From: Phallusia mammillata
Taxonomy: Eukaryota > Chordata > Ascidiacea > Phlebobranchia > Ascidiidae
NCBI GenBank assembly: GCA_003260075.1
Contig: QLIY01000061.1
Span: 154,088-218,087 of the forward strand
Direction of reading: 5' to 3'
Length of the DNA stretch: 64,000 nt
The translations under genes and the position numbers were made by a program. The notes below the pieces were generated by a model, which saw nothing but the letters and a program-made list of their open reading frames with translations, did no database searches and was not told the DNA's origin. Positions 11,729 to 23,374 of the stretch are shown here, piece by piece (positions within the stretch are counted from its first letter, which is position 1; the number at the start of each line of letters is the position of its first letter).

Positions 11729-14700
11729 AAAATGGCACGCGAGCTTTTGCACATTCAGATGGTAAACATTAGGATCTGTCACGCAATTAAATTTGTTTCT
11801 ATTCATTCTTCTTGGCCTTTATTCTAACTTCTGTAAAGATTACCATGCAGTAGTAACGTTACACAACCCACTAATTGAATTGTTCGTTTTTTGACAAAAA
11901 GCCTCCTTGCCATAGGCGTAGAATTTAAAAAAATGCCAGGGGTGCGACTTTTGATCAATAGCGCCGATACTTATACCATGTGCAGTGTATATTATTTGTA
12001 CGACCCATACGACTTCGGCGGTATGCGACCAACAACCAACCAACAATACCTTTTCGGTGGTTGGGACGTTTGCTGTGCGTCTGATATCGTATGCACATAC
12101 CGAAAGGACGATTTGCCAGAATCAGTCATTTTAACAACGATTAGTTTTTAAAGAATTTGTTACGGCGGGAAATAAAAGTAAAAGCAATTCGTGTTTCAAA
12201 TATAGCTGACCGTGTATTGTTGACGCCTAAACTTATTTCAGAAATTTATTTGCGCCACATAACACTAAAACGTTAGTGAATGTGTCATGTTTATGTTGCA
12301 TAAAAATGCCCGTTTATTTCGAAACAATTGTAATTCAACCGATGTCTGTGCAATTAATTATGTGACTACAAACGCATTTGTGTTTAGTTGGAAATACGTT
12401 TAAAAACCAACGTAACTTGAACAATGATGAGTTTTCGACGTCCAAGCTATTTGTATCTTGTGTCGCATAAACAGAATAAAAGGTTTTTGGAGTGCAGTAT
12501 TATAAAAACAAGTTTACTCGCCTTGACGACATTTCTTTCTAACCATCGGATTCAGCCCGTGCCGTTAAGACGTTTAGGACATGGTCCCCCCCCCCACCAA
12601 AATTGGCACGGCGGTGTGTTCGAGTTGGACACCCCTGATTTAGTATAACCCAAATAATCTTCTTCATTTAGTATAACCCAAATAATTTACTGTATTGGAA
12701 CAATGCTGATCGAACCTAGAACTTGGTGAATATAAGGTGGTTGTTTTGACCAAGAGGCCATCTTGGTGTATATTTTTAAGTAGCGATTAAAAGTTTCGGA
12801 GTAGGGGGTTAATGGTGATGTAAACAGTGACTTTTAGTGGGCATTCAATTCAAGGGAAACACGAAACATTTTATGTTCACCTTGTCACCTCAAGCCAGGA
12901 TTGCACTCCCTATCGCCGTATCGGTTGCGCGGACAAATTCATAAGACCGTTCAGAATAAATTAATAGCATAATGAAATACTGATGTACTTTTGCCATGCG
13001 TTGACAAAAGTATCCAGGCGTTGCCCCGCACACCGACAAATGTCAGATGAAACCTACGTTAAAAGTTGCTCAAGAAAAATGTAGATCCTGTAAGTGTAAA
13101 TGATCCGATGGCGTAGCAGTGCGCGTATTTGCTGTTTTTATTAATCAGAGTGATGTTCCTGTTGATCTGTTGGACAAGGAGGAAACCTCAGCAGTTGTTG
13201 CGTACACAAGCATTCCACCTCCGACTCCCGATAATTCTGGAGATGACAACTTTCTACTGGCAACATACAGATGCCAATCCAACACAACACGCCTTGAGGT
13301 AAAGGGCTTTGACCTGACAACACTAGCCGCAACTGAAAGCAAAAGTACATGTTAAGCATTGTAACATCAGGTCGGTAAGAATAAGGGTTTGCTTACTAGA
13401 GACTAGCTCACAATCGGTAACCTATATAAAATGTGCCAATTCTGGGACATGGTTTGAATATAGTATCGCACCACCTATACTTCAGATACAACAAGCAATG
13501 CAAACCGTGCTGTTTTTTGTTGTTGCTAGGCATTGATGGAAACCGAAAGTGTTTTCAAATTAAACTCCATAGTTTCTATTGAAATGTAAAAATAAATTTA
13601 ATTTTGCAAAGTGCGTAAAAACTGATTTGTTAAATTTGTTTTAGAAGAACTCTATCAATGAATCTATTGAATCGTTTGTAGATGAAGGTTCGTTCAATCG
13701 AAGGTCAATTCGGTCACTTGCAGGCTTACGTCATACCTTTACTTAAACCGAAGTCTTGTGTGGTGAGACGGTATCCCATCAAACCTTTATCACTGCACCA
13801 GAGAACACACGATTTTGACGAACAAAGGTGAGGAACTGTTTATATTTGCTGTTTGTATATACCAGTGTTCTACCAATGTGAAATATCGTAAAGAGTGCGA
13901 CTGTTTTTTAATGTTTACAGCACTACAACCCTACGTTGATCTTGTTTTGTTACCAAAATCAGTCTCACGCATTAATTTCGAGTGGCAATTATTCTTTATA
14001 CATTGCTTTTAGGCTGCAAATTGTACTGCAAATGTAATTGTAGTTTGTTATTGTGCCTCATTTCACAAGGATCGAAAACACATCATTTAAACACATACGG
14101 TTTTTGCCCCATACAAAAATCGTACTCCTGTTAACTCTATAATTACTTTAGGCCGATGAACGTTCTGCATCTATCTGGACCTTTCAGTGTTGCCGAAATT
14201 CACTCCTGGGTTGCTTTCTGTCTTCCAGATGTCCCGGAGCGCCCTCCCGCGGGAGACACAGTCAATTTGTATTTTGCAAATACTTTTCTTGACACCCAGC
14301 TCGCCTGCATATACAGGTAAGGTTTCTGTCAGATTAAATTTACTCGATGTACGGATGAAATTTGGTACAATGCATTATTTGTGCTTATTTTCACTAAGAT
14401 CTGGTAAAGCTTTTATTGCATATATTTGCAGATGTTTAGAATTTTCATACTTCGTTAACAAAAGTGATACAGTTCAGTTTTTCACAAATTGTTTTTGTCA
14501 ACATAAAAGGTACTTACATATACCAACAAAGCCTGACCTATATGTTTCATTCTATTTGAAAACTGGCCGTTTTGAAATAACTTTTTAATCCTTTGTTAGA
14601 ACAAAAATCGATGTCGCACAAAACGGAATGAATTCGTAACTCATTCGATTTGGCAATGCTAACATCAACATTAGTAAAAAAAATATTTTCAATTTTGTGC

Positions 14701-15985
14701 TGTACCTTGCAGCAAGGGAGAGGGCATCTTCCGTTCCGACAACATTTCTACAATTTCTATCCTCAAAGATATGTTAACCAAAGAAGCAACTGCCAAAAAA
14801 ATTAACCTGAACATTCAGTATGAGGTTAGCGATGATTCTATCGCCTACACTCTACAGTTGCTTCATCCAAAACTCGACAAGCAACTTATGCTGGCCAAGA
14901 AAGTACAATTGCTTGACGCACTGCAGGTAAGTCTTATGGTGTATAGGGTAACCATGCATGTAGGGTAACCAGCCCACACAAGATAGAAACATGGTTAGCA
15001 CTGTCGCTTTTTGGTCTGCCAAGTTTTTTTTAGTTTTTTAACAAAAGGGGTAAAGGGTATTTATTGGTTGTTCCGAGTGGTAACAACAATAAAAAGGATA
15101 AGAAAATCTGATCTTTCGCATATTAATTGCTGTTATTAAAACCAAAATGTTTAAAAACACGTTAGCAAAATACTGAAAGTTTCCAACTGATCCTTTTATA
15201 TCACGCACTTCTTGCGGACTTACATGCTCATATTTTGTCGACATTGCTGTTTATTTAATTTACCCCCCCCCCCATATTAATTGCTGTTATTAAAACCAAA
15301 ATGTTTAAAAACACGTTAGCTTAAAAAATACTGAAAGTTTCCTACTCATCCTTTTATATCATGCACTTCTTGCGAACTTGCATGCTCATATTTTCTCGAC
15401 ATTGCTGTTTATTTAATTTGGAGGAAATCCGTTGCGAAATACACGTAACATGCAAAACTATGAACGGATATTCCTATTCGATATTGTATTATTTGGTGCG
15501 ACCTACTTTTTATGCAAACTTTTTTACATTTTAACCCCTTTCGCCACTGCACTTTCGTACATTGAACTTGGATGTCGAGAATGACTAGCAGTTCTAAACA
15601 ATTTGATATTTCTTTTAGGAACTGCAAGTTCACGAGGGAAGTATGGATTTTCTCGCACCAGAATACAGAGAAATTCTTGCCGAAGCTGACAATATTAAAG
15701 CGGAGTTTAAAAAACAACCTGCAAGGCTCGAAAGGCTTTACGGTAAAATCGTTTATAATTCGGGCGTTTTTTTTTTCCTTTAACCATTTTTCCAACTCAC
15801 CTTCAAGGTTTGCAAACATTAGCGCAAACAAAGTCTATTATATAGGTATGATCACTGATCTTTTCATCGACAAGCACAAGTTCAAAGGGGTCAACGTCAA
15901 GCAAAAAGTTCCCCAGCTGCTTGAAACCTTGGACAACTACGAGCTGCCTGCACTAATAGATTTCTTTCACCAGTCTGTCTACTAA
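7771..15985 (+). CDS. BBS7: Bardet-Biedl syndrome 7 protein, BBSome subunit
   Basis: Subunit of the BBSome, the coat complex that moves membrane proteins in and out of cilia with IFT. Fourteen exons: 7771-7806, 8099-8230, 8299-8474, 8752-8944, 9352-9491, 9990-10170, 10568-10788, 11293-11500, 13149-13298, 13682-13827, 14152-14316, 14713-14926, 15619-15742 and 15846-15985. They sum to 2226 nt, or 741 residues, against about 715 in mammals. The start [12 protein letters not shown] matches the conserved N-terminus. Typical stretches are [19 protein letters not shown] and YNYFCDC-like residues in the N-terminal beta-propeller, [23 protein letters not shown] and [14 protein letters not shown], then a coiled coil after LRSEVEALQ, and C-terminal [28 protein letters not shown] and [16 protein letters not shown]. 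Exon 5 is partly duplicated upstream (9115-9176) and downstream (9561-9629) beside C runs. The 3' end faces TFAP4. Confidence 0.95.
8511..8724. mobile_element. hAT-type MITE in BBS7 intron 3
   Basis: 214 bp with terminal inverted repeats CAGTGGTTCTCAACC and GGTTGAGAATCACTG. The flanks GTCTACAT and ATCTATAT match at 6 of 8. It ends only 27 bp before BBS7 exon 4, so it now supplies much of the region upstream of that splice acceptor. Confidence 0.8.
9000..9640. repeat. Fragmented duplicates around BBS7 exon 5
   Basis: The exon-5 region occurs as three overlapping pieces separated by C runs at 9088-9097, 9177-9186 and 9551-9560. The piece at about 9098-9176 holds the 5' part of the exon. The piece from about 9187 to 9550 holds the full exon with its introns. 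The piece from 9561 repeats the 3' part of the exon and the donor. Differences between pieces are mostly single-base and silent. Confidence 0.8.
11654..11727. repeat. Poly-C block (74 C)
   Basis: Uninterrupted C run in BBS7 intron 8. Pure C tracts this long are not expected in native animal DNA, and other runs in this window sit at obvious assembly breaks, so it is probably an artefact replacing unknown sequence. Confidence 0.85.
11728..13148 (+). other. Large BBS7 intron with transposon remnant
   Basis: Second part of the longest BBS7 intron. A transposon-like end (GGACACCCCTGA, about 12628-12639) follows a C run at 12586-12595, suggesting a hAT-related element whose body is damaged. A short duplicate (ATTTAGTATAACCCAAATAA) occurs at about 12640 and 12667. 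No coding sequence beyond BBS7 is supported. Confidence 0.4.
14927..15618 (+). other. BBS7 intron with allelic duplicate
   Basis: About 15115-15262 is repeated at 15274-15420 with a few substitutions, joined by a run of 11 C (15263-15273). No coding signal. Confidence 0.75.
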
Positions 15986-16034
15986 GCTTTGCACCAAAAC
16001 CTAATCAAGCTGTACGAGATGAATGGACGCTTGG

Positions 16035-16040
16035 TTTATT
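16035..16040 (-). terminator. TFAP4 polyadenylation signal AATAAA
   Basis: Reads TTTATT on the plus strand, about 220 nt beyond the TFAP4 stop and inside the BBS7 3' UTR. It is the likely signal for the minus-strand transcript. Confidence 0.5.
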
Positions 16041-16223
16041 TGCCGTCGACGTCCCAGTATATATATGTATACGTAAAGCAAGTGTAAGTATAGACATTTC
16101 GCGCAGTGGCGTTGGAAACTTGGCCGGCTTCGAAGCAGGGAGTGTGAGAAGAAAAAAACAACAACAAGAAGTCCGCGACCAGTTCTGCACATAGCACCGT
16201 TCGGTTAATATTTGAATTTTATA

Positions 16224-16229
16224 AATAAA
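16224..16229 (+). terminator. BBS7 polyadenylation signal AATAAA
   Basis: Canonical hexamer 239 nt after the BBS7 stop, the first on this strand in the 3' flank. It lies just short of the TFAP4 stop codon on the other strand, so the two 3' UTRs probably overlap. Confidence 0.55.
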
Positions 16230-16257
16230 CAGTTTGTGAGATCGGAAGAATACGGAA

Positions 16258-19220
16258 TCATCTCGGGGCAGAATTTTCTTCGACACACGCGGGGTTATCT
16301 TGTGAGTTGCGCCTTTCCTGTTGTTCAAGGTGATCAATCGCCTGCAAAAACGTACCTTATTAGCTCTAAGGCAATTTCTAACCCGATTGTGCTATATTTA
16401 AACTATATCATTTCTAAATTTTAAATTTCGTAAAATAGACGGATTACCTATTTTGATTATCCCCATAGAACGCCATATGTTACAACTATATTTCTTCACA
16501 AGTGCAAGTATTGCAAATACATTTTTATTTTCTTATTTTATTGTGTTGAATTCCTTACTTGAACTATAGTCTCGAGGTTACGTCGGGTCGTCACCGCATC
16601 AATATGACGCATGACCGGCGGTGAACCCGGACCGCTGGAAAGAACGGATAGCGTGGTTGCCGCAGCGACGGACGAATTGGGCGATATGACCTCGGTTTTA
16701 GGCGAGTCGGCATTGGTACTGCTGGTGCGCACGGCGACTTTGCAAGCAGGCTCCGGGTGCTCAACTGCTGGGTTAGGTAACTGCAAACAATTGTTTATTA
16801 CTCACTAAAAGTCTTCTGCAAACGTGCAAAAGAAAACTTGTTTGTACTGGAGTGACTTACCTTGGTTGCTGGCAACTCTTCGTCGCTTGTTGCGCTGTCG
16901 GTTGTAGCAGTGGAAATTCGTCGTTCAGTGTGACGGCCCAAAATGGCGTCCATAGTCACAAGGGGCAGAAATTGACTTTGAACGCGTGGGGCCAGTTGCG
17001 GCGCTGCCGGTGCCATCATGGTCGCTTTTGAACGCGTTACATTGGGCACAGCATTTAACTGGGTAAGAGTCATTGATAGTGAAGGTACACTGTTCAGCTG
17101 ATTGAGAGTCATTTCTTCGGGTTTAGCGCTAATGTTTTGTGCCAAGCGGAACGACTGTATAACCCCGGGTAACTGTGTGGGGAGACCGGTGGGGGTGGCT
17201 GTTTGCTGCTGGGGCACCGACTGCACGGCGTATTGCGGTAGACGTTCTATTGAACTCAATGTCATGTACTTGTGCGTGGGAGAAGGTACGGGCTGCACAG
17301 GCTCGAGTTTCACATTTTCGGGAATAGCGAGCTGAATGGTTTGCTGCTGCATCACCTGTTCTGGAATCTTATGTGGAAATAGAGTTTGGTGCACGGAGTA
17401 CAATGGCGAACCTTGTTGCTTCTTGGCTAACTGTCGGTGTGTGGGATGGGGTGCAGAAGTGTTGGTGGTGATTACCGACGCCGTCGGCACAACAATCCCG
17501 ATTTGATGTTCCCCGGGAGACGATAGCGGCGGGCTCAACGGATCTGCAAATGTGTGGGCTAGGTTGGTGACCTGTGGAGAAAATTTAATCAGTCATTTAA
17601 TCAAAAATCATTTAATCAAGTCCAAATGGTATTACATTTGATATTAGGCGCAATCATTCATGCAAATGGTTTCATACATTAAATAAAGTATCGAAATTTT
17701 GTACATTACAATGGCGAAAATTACCTTTGAAACCTTTGGACCCCCCCCCCAAATGGTATTACATTTGATATTAGGCGCAATCATTCATGCAAATGGTTCA
17801 TACATTAAATAAAGTATAGAAATTTTGTACATTACAATGGCGAAAATTACCTTTGAAACCTTTGGCTTTGGCTCGATATCGCTAACTTCAATTGCTCTCT
17901 TCTTCAAGGGCTGACGCGATCTAGGAACGGCCGACTGATTTTTTGCCTGTACATTCAAAGCAGGACAATTAAACAACTAATCATTAATTCCTGTGTCTGG
18001 ACGTGGGATAAAAGCACACTTACTGTTGGTAATGTAGGTGACTTGACTTCAACCTCTGGCGTTCCGGGCACGCTGACAGACATTACTGTAGCTGGGACGG
18101 TGTCAGTTTGAACCGGTGACAAATGCACCGCTGGGCCAGCTGAAACTGTAGCCATGGGGTAAAGCACTTTCTGTGCGTGGCTGTTATTACTTATCTGCTC
18201 GGATGGTTGCGGTTGCGCACATGTTGTCGCGGGCACGGTCGTCGGCTGTAAAACGGAAAAATATAATTTTAAATGTTAATTTAAGTTACACATAATAAGA
18301 GTGTAATTATTTTCATTTTTTGAACAGTTTGACTGTGTTTGTTGAACAAAAGACAGTCATCACAGTTTGTAGTGTACAAACAATTGTAAAATCAGTAATA
18401 ATAGAAGTTACTAAATGAAGAACAACTATGTGTGATAAACGGAAACAAGATATTTCCGCCACTGCAGTACATAGGGGACGCTAATAATTATAATTAATCA
18501 CGGTTTCTTCATTGTAACCAAGGTTGTCTCATGTACTGTAATTTGTCATACACTGCTTGCTGAATATACACCTTGGGAAAACCCACCTTCCCGTACGCGG
18601 CGACATCGAAGACTTGTACGCACTGCACATCGGAAGCTGTAACAGGTAGCGTGGGACGATGAGTTGTGGCATCATCCTGCTTCGGGTGGTTTTGTTTGTA
18701 CTGGGCGGCAATGCTGTTTGCTAGTTCGCGTAGCTTTTCCGGATAAACCTTTGCCTCCAGTTCGCGTACCTACAAAATGAAACAGTTTTTAAAGGACCTT
18801 ACACACTACACTACAATATAGTACATGCGGAAAGTAGTAAGACAATACTGAAGAAAGGTGTTGTAACTATGGTCTTACCTTTTCTTCGAGAACCATACGG
18901 AGTCGCCTTTCCTTATCAAGCTGTTGTCGGACTTCAATTGTGTCCCGGCGTAAGTCTTCTAGGTCCTCCTCCCGTGGGCTTCCAATACCTTCATCCTAAA
19001 AACGCAAAAAGACAATAAAATTGCTGCATCTCATACATATAGATATATATACAGAGTCGTTTGGCAAATTATTTGACTTACTTTCTCTGAAATATCTGTT
19101 AAAAAGGCCCGATGCTTTGGTGAGCTACATTCTGCACATGAGCGTCGAAGCTTTTCGTTCTGGTCCAGCAACTTAAGCTTGTCGGATTCCAATTGGAAAA
19201 TGTATTCGGCAGTTTGTTGC

Positions 19221-19312
<92 letters not shown>

Positions 19313-19719
19313 TTTTTTTATGTGTACTTAAATTCTACCTTGCTAAGTTTGTCGCCATCCGCATGAGGCAAAATTGTTTTGAGTGATTTGAAACCGGCAT
19401 TTATGCTTTGCATGCGACGTCGTTCGTTGCTGTTGGCGATTTCACGTCTGACTTTCCGATCTTGCTCGCGTTGACCAAAAAAACCTCCAGATTCGCCATC
19501 GCGCTCTGATTGGTCTTCCGGTGTCACTGCAATCACGTGAGTCTCCCTAGATGAAATCAAGAAGTTTGTTTCCCTGAGAAACTATTAGCAAGGGGAGCGT
19601 GTTGTTTAATGTTTAACTTACAGTTCTTGGCTTTGGATTGGGGCCAGGTTGGGTAAACTGATACTTCCGGAAGAGCCCGGAACGCAGCTAGTTGCCGGAA
19701 TCACAGCGGTAGGTCCCAT
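16258..19719 (-). CDS. TFAP4: bHLH-leucine zipper transcription factor AP-4
   Basis: Nuclear factor that binds CAGCTG E-boxes as a homodimer. Exons in transcript order: 19719-19622, 19546-19339, 19221-19082, 18995-18879, 18769-18587, 18245-18024, 17946-17851, 17571-16861, 16780-16559 and 16341-16258. The basic region and helix 1 (REIANSNERRRMQSINAGF, SLKTILPHADGDKLSK) are nearly identical to vertebrate AP-4. They are followed by LQQTAEYIFQLE, the DEGIGSP motif, the heptad-rich QQLDKERRLRMVLEEKVREL, and a last exon starting AIDHLEQQERR that matches the AP-4 C-terminal element after LETIVQ. The protein is about 700 residues, twice the vertebrate length, because exons 18245-16861 add a long Gln/Pro/Ser/Thr-rich segment. 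The first ~10 nt and the splice acceptor of the third exon are replaced by poly-C. The start is the first in-frame ATG; an upstream exon (19877-19953) keeps the frame but has no ATG. Confidence 0.92.
17640..17830. repeat. Allelic duplicate in TFAP4 intron
   Basis: About 17623-17740 is repeated at 17751-17865, joined by 10 C (17741-17750). The first copy includes the 3' end and donor site of the exon at 17851-17946 but not the rest of it, so it cannot be a functional exon. Confidence 0.8.
19222..19312. repeat. Poly-C block (91 C) breaking a TFAP4 exon
   Basis: Pure C run that begins inside the codon before the conserved LQQTAEYIF of helix 2. It removes the expected Ala-Ala-Ile codons and the intron acceptor, so it must hide missing sequence. 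Confidence 0.9.
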
Positions 19720-19799
19720 CGTTGTCGCGTATGCAACACTACAAGAAAGAAAACACAACAACACGTAAACATCCGGTTCATACACGTGGTTAGACAGAA

Positions 19800-19805
19800 C
19801 AGCTG
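19800..19805. promoter_or_regulatory. CAGCTG E-box upstream of TFAP4 coding exon
   Basis: Perfect AP-4 consensus site in the 5' region of the AP-4 gene itself. More copies lie further upstream at 22350-22355, 22374-22379, 22994-22999 and 23047-23052, and a CACGTG E-box is at 20398-20403. Autoregulation is only inference. Confidence 0.3.
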
Positions 19806-19876
19806 GCTGTCGTATAAGGTCGTTCCATACGCTATGTAATATGTATGTACCGTTTTGATCTATTTGAGTTTACCGA

Positions 19877-19953
19877 GTAACGCCGTAGTAGGAAATTGAG
19901 CTGCTGTGGTTCTTGCCCAGCCCAGTGTAAAAAAACGGCGACGCGACCGTTAA
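19877..19953 (-). other. Probable TFAP4 upstream (5' UTR) exon
   Basis: On the minus strand, an acceptor-like TTTTTTAG is followed by about 80 nt ending in the donor ACTCG/GTAAAC at about 19875. It joins in frame to the exon starting at 19738 (TGTTGCATACGC). The frame is open through it but has no ATG, and a CCAAT motif lies just upstream. It may be a 5' UTR exon, or the first transcribed segment. Confidence 0.35.
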
Positions 19954-20825
19954 GTCACATGGGCTAAAAAAGGACTGTTATTGGCGGGACAAAACTCCAT
20001 GAATAGGAGCAGGCGCGGCATCTGTTTACGGCCGCCCTACTACAAGGCGAAGAGAAAAGAGTAGCGGCGATGGAGCAGGTGAGTGCTGCACGCGCAAGTG
20101 CGAGTGTGTGTGCGGGCGCGCAAAGAGACAGGGAGTAGACTGCTGGCGGTGTACGAGGCTAATTTTCGTCGCCCACCACAATTGAATCTGGGAAGAATTC
20201 GAAACACTACGATCCTTAAGGTATCGCCGGTGTTTCGGCTTTGCCAACGATGACACGCCGGTCGAAATTTATCCCCTACAGGCATATGACGCATTACTCC
20301 ACATTCGTGGTAGAGTGTCACTCTGATCGATAAACCCATCAAATCGGTGCAGTCTGAAGGACCCCAGACGCACGGTTGGAAAAATACGTGACAAAACCAC
20401 GTGACCTTTGTTGGTCAACACCCCCCACGTCGAGTGGCCCGTGCGCTAAATAAACTAATCTTCGCTAGGTTTGTACAGAATGAAATACAATATATCGTGG
20501 TTTTGGTCGTAAATGGGGATTGATATGGTCTGTAATGTAAAACAATTACTAGATCCGTTTTGACAAAATGACAAGAGCGAAAATGTTGAGTGTTAGGGTA
20601 TTTTAACAATAAACTTTGCTCCTCAGCAAATAGTGAAAAACATACAAGAAATATCACAAGCATACTCTGAATTTGGCTTGTATCTGTTAAATTCATGAAA
20701 GAATCCTATTTTGAAATTTAAAATTTATCAAAAATGCAACAGCAACAAGCGGCAAAAATGCTGCATCCAAATACATAGTTCCAGTTGCGAGATAATCCAG
20801 TAACAAGGTGATGTTGATCGGGAAT

Positions 20826-20826
<1 letters not shown>

Positions 20827-20909
<83 letters not shown>
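20827..20909. repeat. Poly-C block (83 C)
   Basis: Uninterrupted C run in the TFAP4 upstream region, probably an assembly artefact like the others. Confidence 0.85.
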
Positions 20910-20910
<1 letters not shown>

Positions 20911-21346
20911 CAGGTCATTTGGGTACGAATGTGTTGTTGATGATACGAAAGATACCCGACTGACCGAAGACGGCGAGTGGCTCTTGCGGGTGAAAAGAGG
21001 TTGCCGGCCGTACATGCTTTTAGTGGCAACATGCCGTACGCTTCTGGTACAGCTGGGGTGAAACGAGTCCACCGAAGATGCTACTAGAGTGTGAAAGGGG
21101 ATGTATTTAACGGCAATTAAGTCCACGCCCTGTTACGCCGCGGAGCAGAAGCGCTGCATATGCATGCCTCTGAAGCTGAACAACCTCTGATACGGAAGCT
21201 GCCATAGAAACGGAAGTTGACGTTGCATCCTGTCGAATCATTTGGGCGTGGAACTGTGTTGCGCGCTGCTCTGCAACAATTGCATTTTCTACATTCGCAT
21301 TGCGTTATTGAGTGTACGGTGGCGTGTACCAACAGTCTTTATTACG

Positions 21347-21349
<3 letters not shown>

Positions 21350-21398
<49 letters not shown>
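21350..21398. repeat. Poly-C block (49 C)
   Basis: Uninterrupted C run in intergenic DNA, probably an assembly artefact. Confidence 0.85.
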
Positions 21399-23374
21399 TT
21401 GGTGGTGCGTCAGTAGGGGTCGGGCAGCCGATACAACGTCGTTGTTGTACCACATGATGCCCACGTGTAGAGCAAAACAAGTGCTCAGGGGCCCGTGTGA
21501 GACATTATGTCGATTGCGCAACACGAACACTACAGTCTCTGATACGTCTGTTACCAAATCTTGTACCCAACTGGCGAAATACGCGCAATACATATCAAAT
21601 TGCACTCGCCTTAAACGGCCAACCGAAACGCCTTTGTAATTCTGGTGAAACGTAGTTGTGAATGTTTGTAATTTAAGAATCATGCGAATGAAAGTGCCTT
21701 CGCGTCTGTAGTCATTGCAATGTACGGTGATCCCCGATTATACCATAATCCGTGAAATTTGACACGGTTTCGAAAAAAACTAGTTTTTACATCGTTTTCG
21801 CTGAGACAGCATCCCAATTTACCACACACAAAATTTGGCTATGGCAATATTCATTTTTAAGATTTTGATTGCTTAAAATAATCACTTTAAAATATAAAAT
21901 CATATTGTTCTAAGCATTTTACTTTTTGTTTTGTTTTTTATTCAGATCGTGCGAAGAAAAAGCTACGATTAACAAGCGTATAATTAACGAAACGATAAAA
22001 TTTGTTAAACGTAAATGCTAAGTCAATGTAAAACTGTACAAATAAAATAGTCAAATAAAATACGCAACATTGGACAAATACAAAACAACGGGCCAAATTA
22101 GGTCAAGATTTGTTGCAAAAGACCTAGATAGTTTTGTCCCACAGTCCATACCCATAAACCCAGTCACCGCGGGCAAGGGTTAATGATAACCGTGCGGTTT
22201 TTAATTTGGTTTAAGGCATCATAGTAAAAAGTTTCAAAAACAGACTAACAAGGTGTTATGACGTAAAAATATGCATTATTACATGCAATATAAACAGTCG
22301 TCAAGCGATTTGAACGACCGCATTGGATTCCCGCGTGACCAATACTAATCAGCTGTTCGCCATAACATTGTACCAGCTGTTACGCAAGACCACGTGCACT
22401 AAGATTTTTTTCGATTAAACAGTTACAATTTATTTCATCTTTGGCCTGTCTGCACTGGGATAACATTTCATATGTTACGTTTGCAAACAAGACTTAATTG
22501 TGATCTAAACAATAGCCAACAATCTCAACGCGTCTAAGCATGCACTCCTCCCCTGTCGCTTACCTTACGCATTCCGAATATTGCTTGTCTCTGCCTCGGT
22601 AGTCCGGCAAAGTGATGTTTGAAATATTTTCCAACGTCTTCGAGTAATAAGCCATATAATCCAGATAGGATGATTAATAGCTAAACTGAATTTTATTGCA
22701 TGAAAACTAAGCTACAACTAAATGTCGCTTCACGGCAATGGCGGGAAACGGCTGAGAAGGAGCGCGTTTCAGGTCACGAGGCTAAATAGTCCCATCGCGA
22801 CGCTGAAATTCCTACACACGTGCTATTTCTGAATTTTGTATCGACCAGCACTTGATATTCTGTTTGTGCAAGTGGTAGGAGATAAAATAAAGGGAAAATT
22901 TAAAATTAAAATTGGTTTTAAACTGCGTTTTTAGGCAAATTCCAAAGCGCGGATGAATATGCGCCGGGAGTAAAAAGGAAGTATGCCGCCGGTCAGCTGA
23001 CTGAAAAAAGAGAGAGAAAACAAATAACATTACGTCATCGTAGTAACAGCTGTTGAAATGGGCGTGCGCGCAGGCTCACACACTTCAGGCTTCTGTCTGG
23101 TCTAGTCTTGCTAAGTTTCCGCGATTTTGAGCTCCATTGACTGCGCCGAGAGGAAACCTCGCTCATGCTTTTTTGTCGCAACAACTGTAAACGCTTCCAG
23201 GCGTAAAATATCTCAAGTATTTGCAAATTATGCACTAGCTAACTTAGTCTGCAAAAATCGTTTTACATAATTTTTGCTAACCTCTTTTTACCGAGTAAAA
23301 CTTGGCAGACCTGTGATTTTTTTCTGATTTGCAATGTTTGTCCATACAACCACGCTTTCTTTTTTCTGTATTTA

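Larger units (their letters stand above)
20040..23374. other. Non-coding region between TFAP4 and TRDMT1
   Basis: Upstream flank of TFAP4 and downstream flank of TRDMT1. It has two long poly-C blocks, several E-boxes and scattered short open frames with no recognisable protein. The Gly/Pro-rich frames at about 20718-21126 and 21217-21683 are translations of the poly-C blocks. A minus-strand frame at 23035-23235 is Ser/Arg-rich but matches nothing I know. I see no RNA gene. Confidence 0.6.

Noticed and set aside
11548-11827. Open frames with long poly-Gly or poly-Pro tracts (also near 19222, 20718-21126, 21217-21683, 32527, 33845)
   Set aside because: They are translations of pure C runs; the flanking residues match no protein, and the runs look artefactual.
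14549-14560. Spliced-leader-like ATTCTATTTGAA, the start of the Ciona spliced leader
   Set aside because: Only 12 of 16 bases match, no donor or snRNA-like context follows, and it lies in a BBS7 intron. Chance match in AT-rich DNA.
23035-23235. Minus-strand Ser/Arg-rich open frame as a small gene
   Set aside because: No family resemblance, no splice or promoter context, and it lies in the TRDMT1 3' flank.
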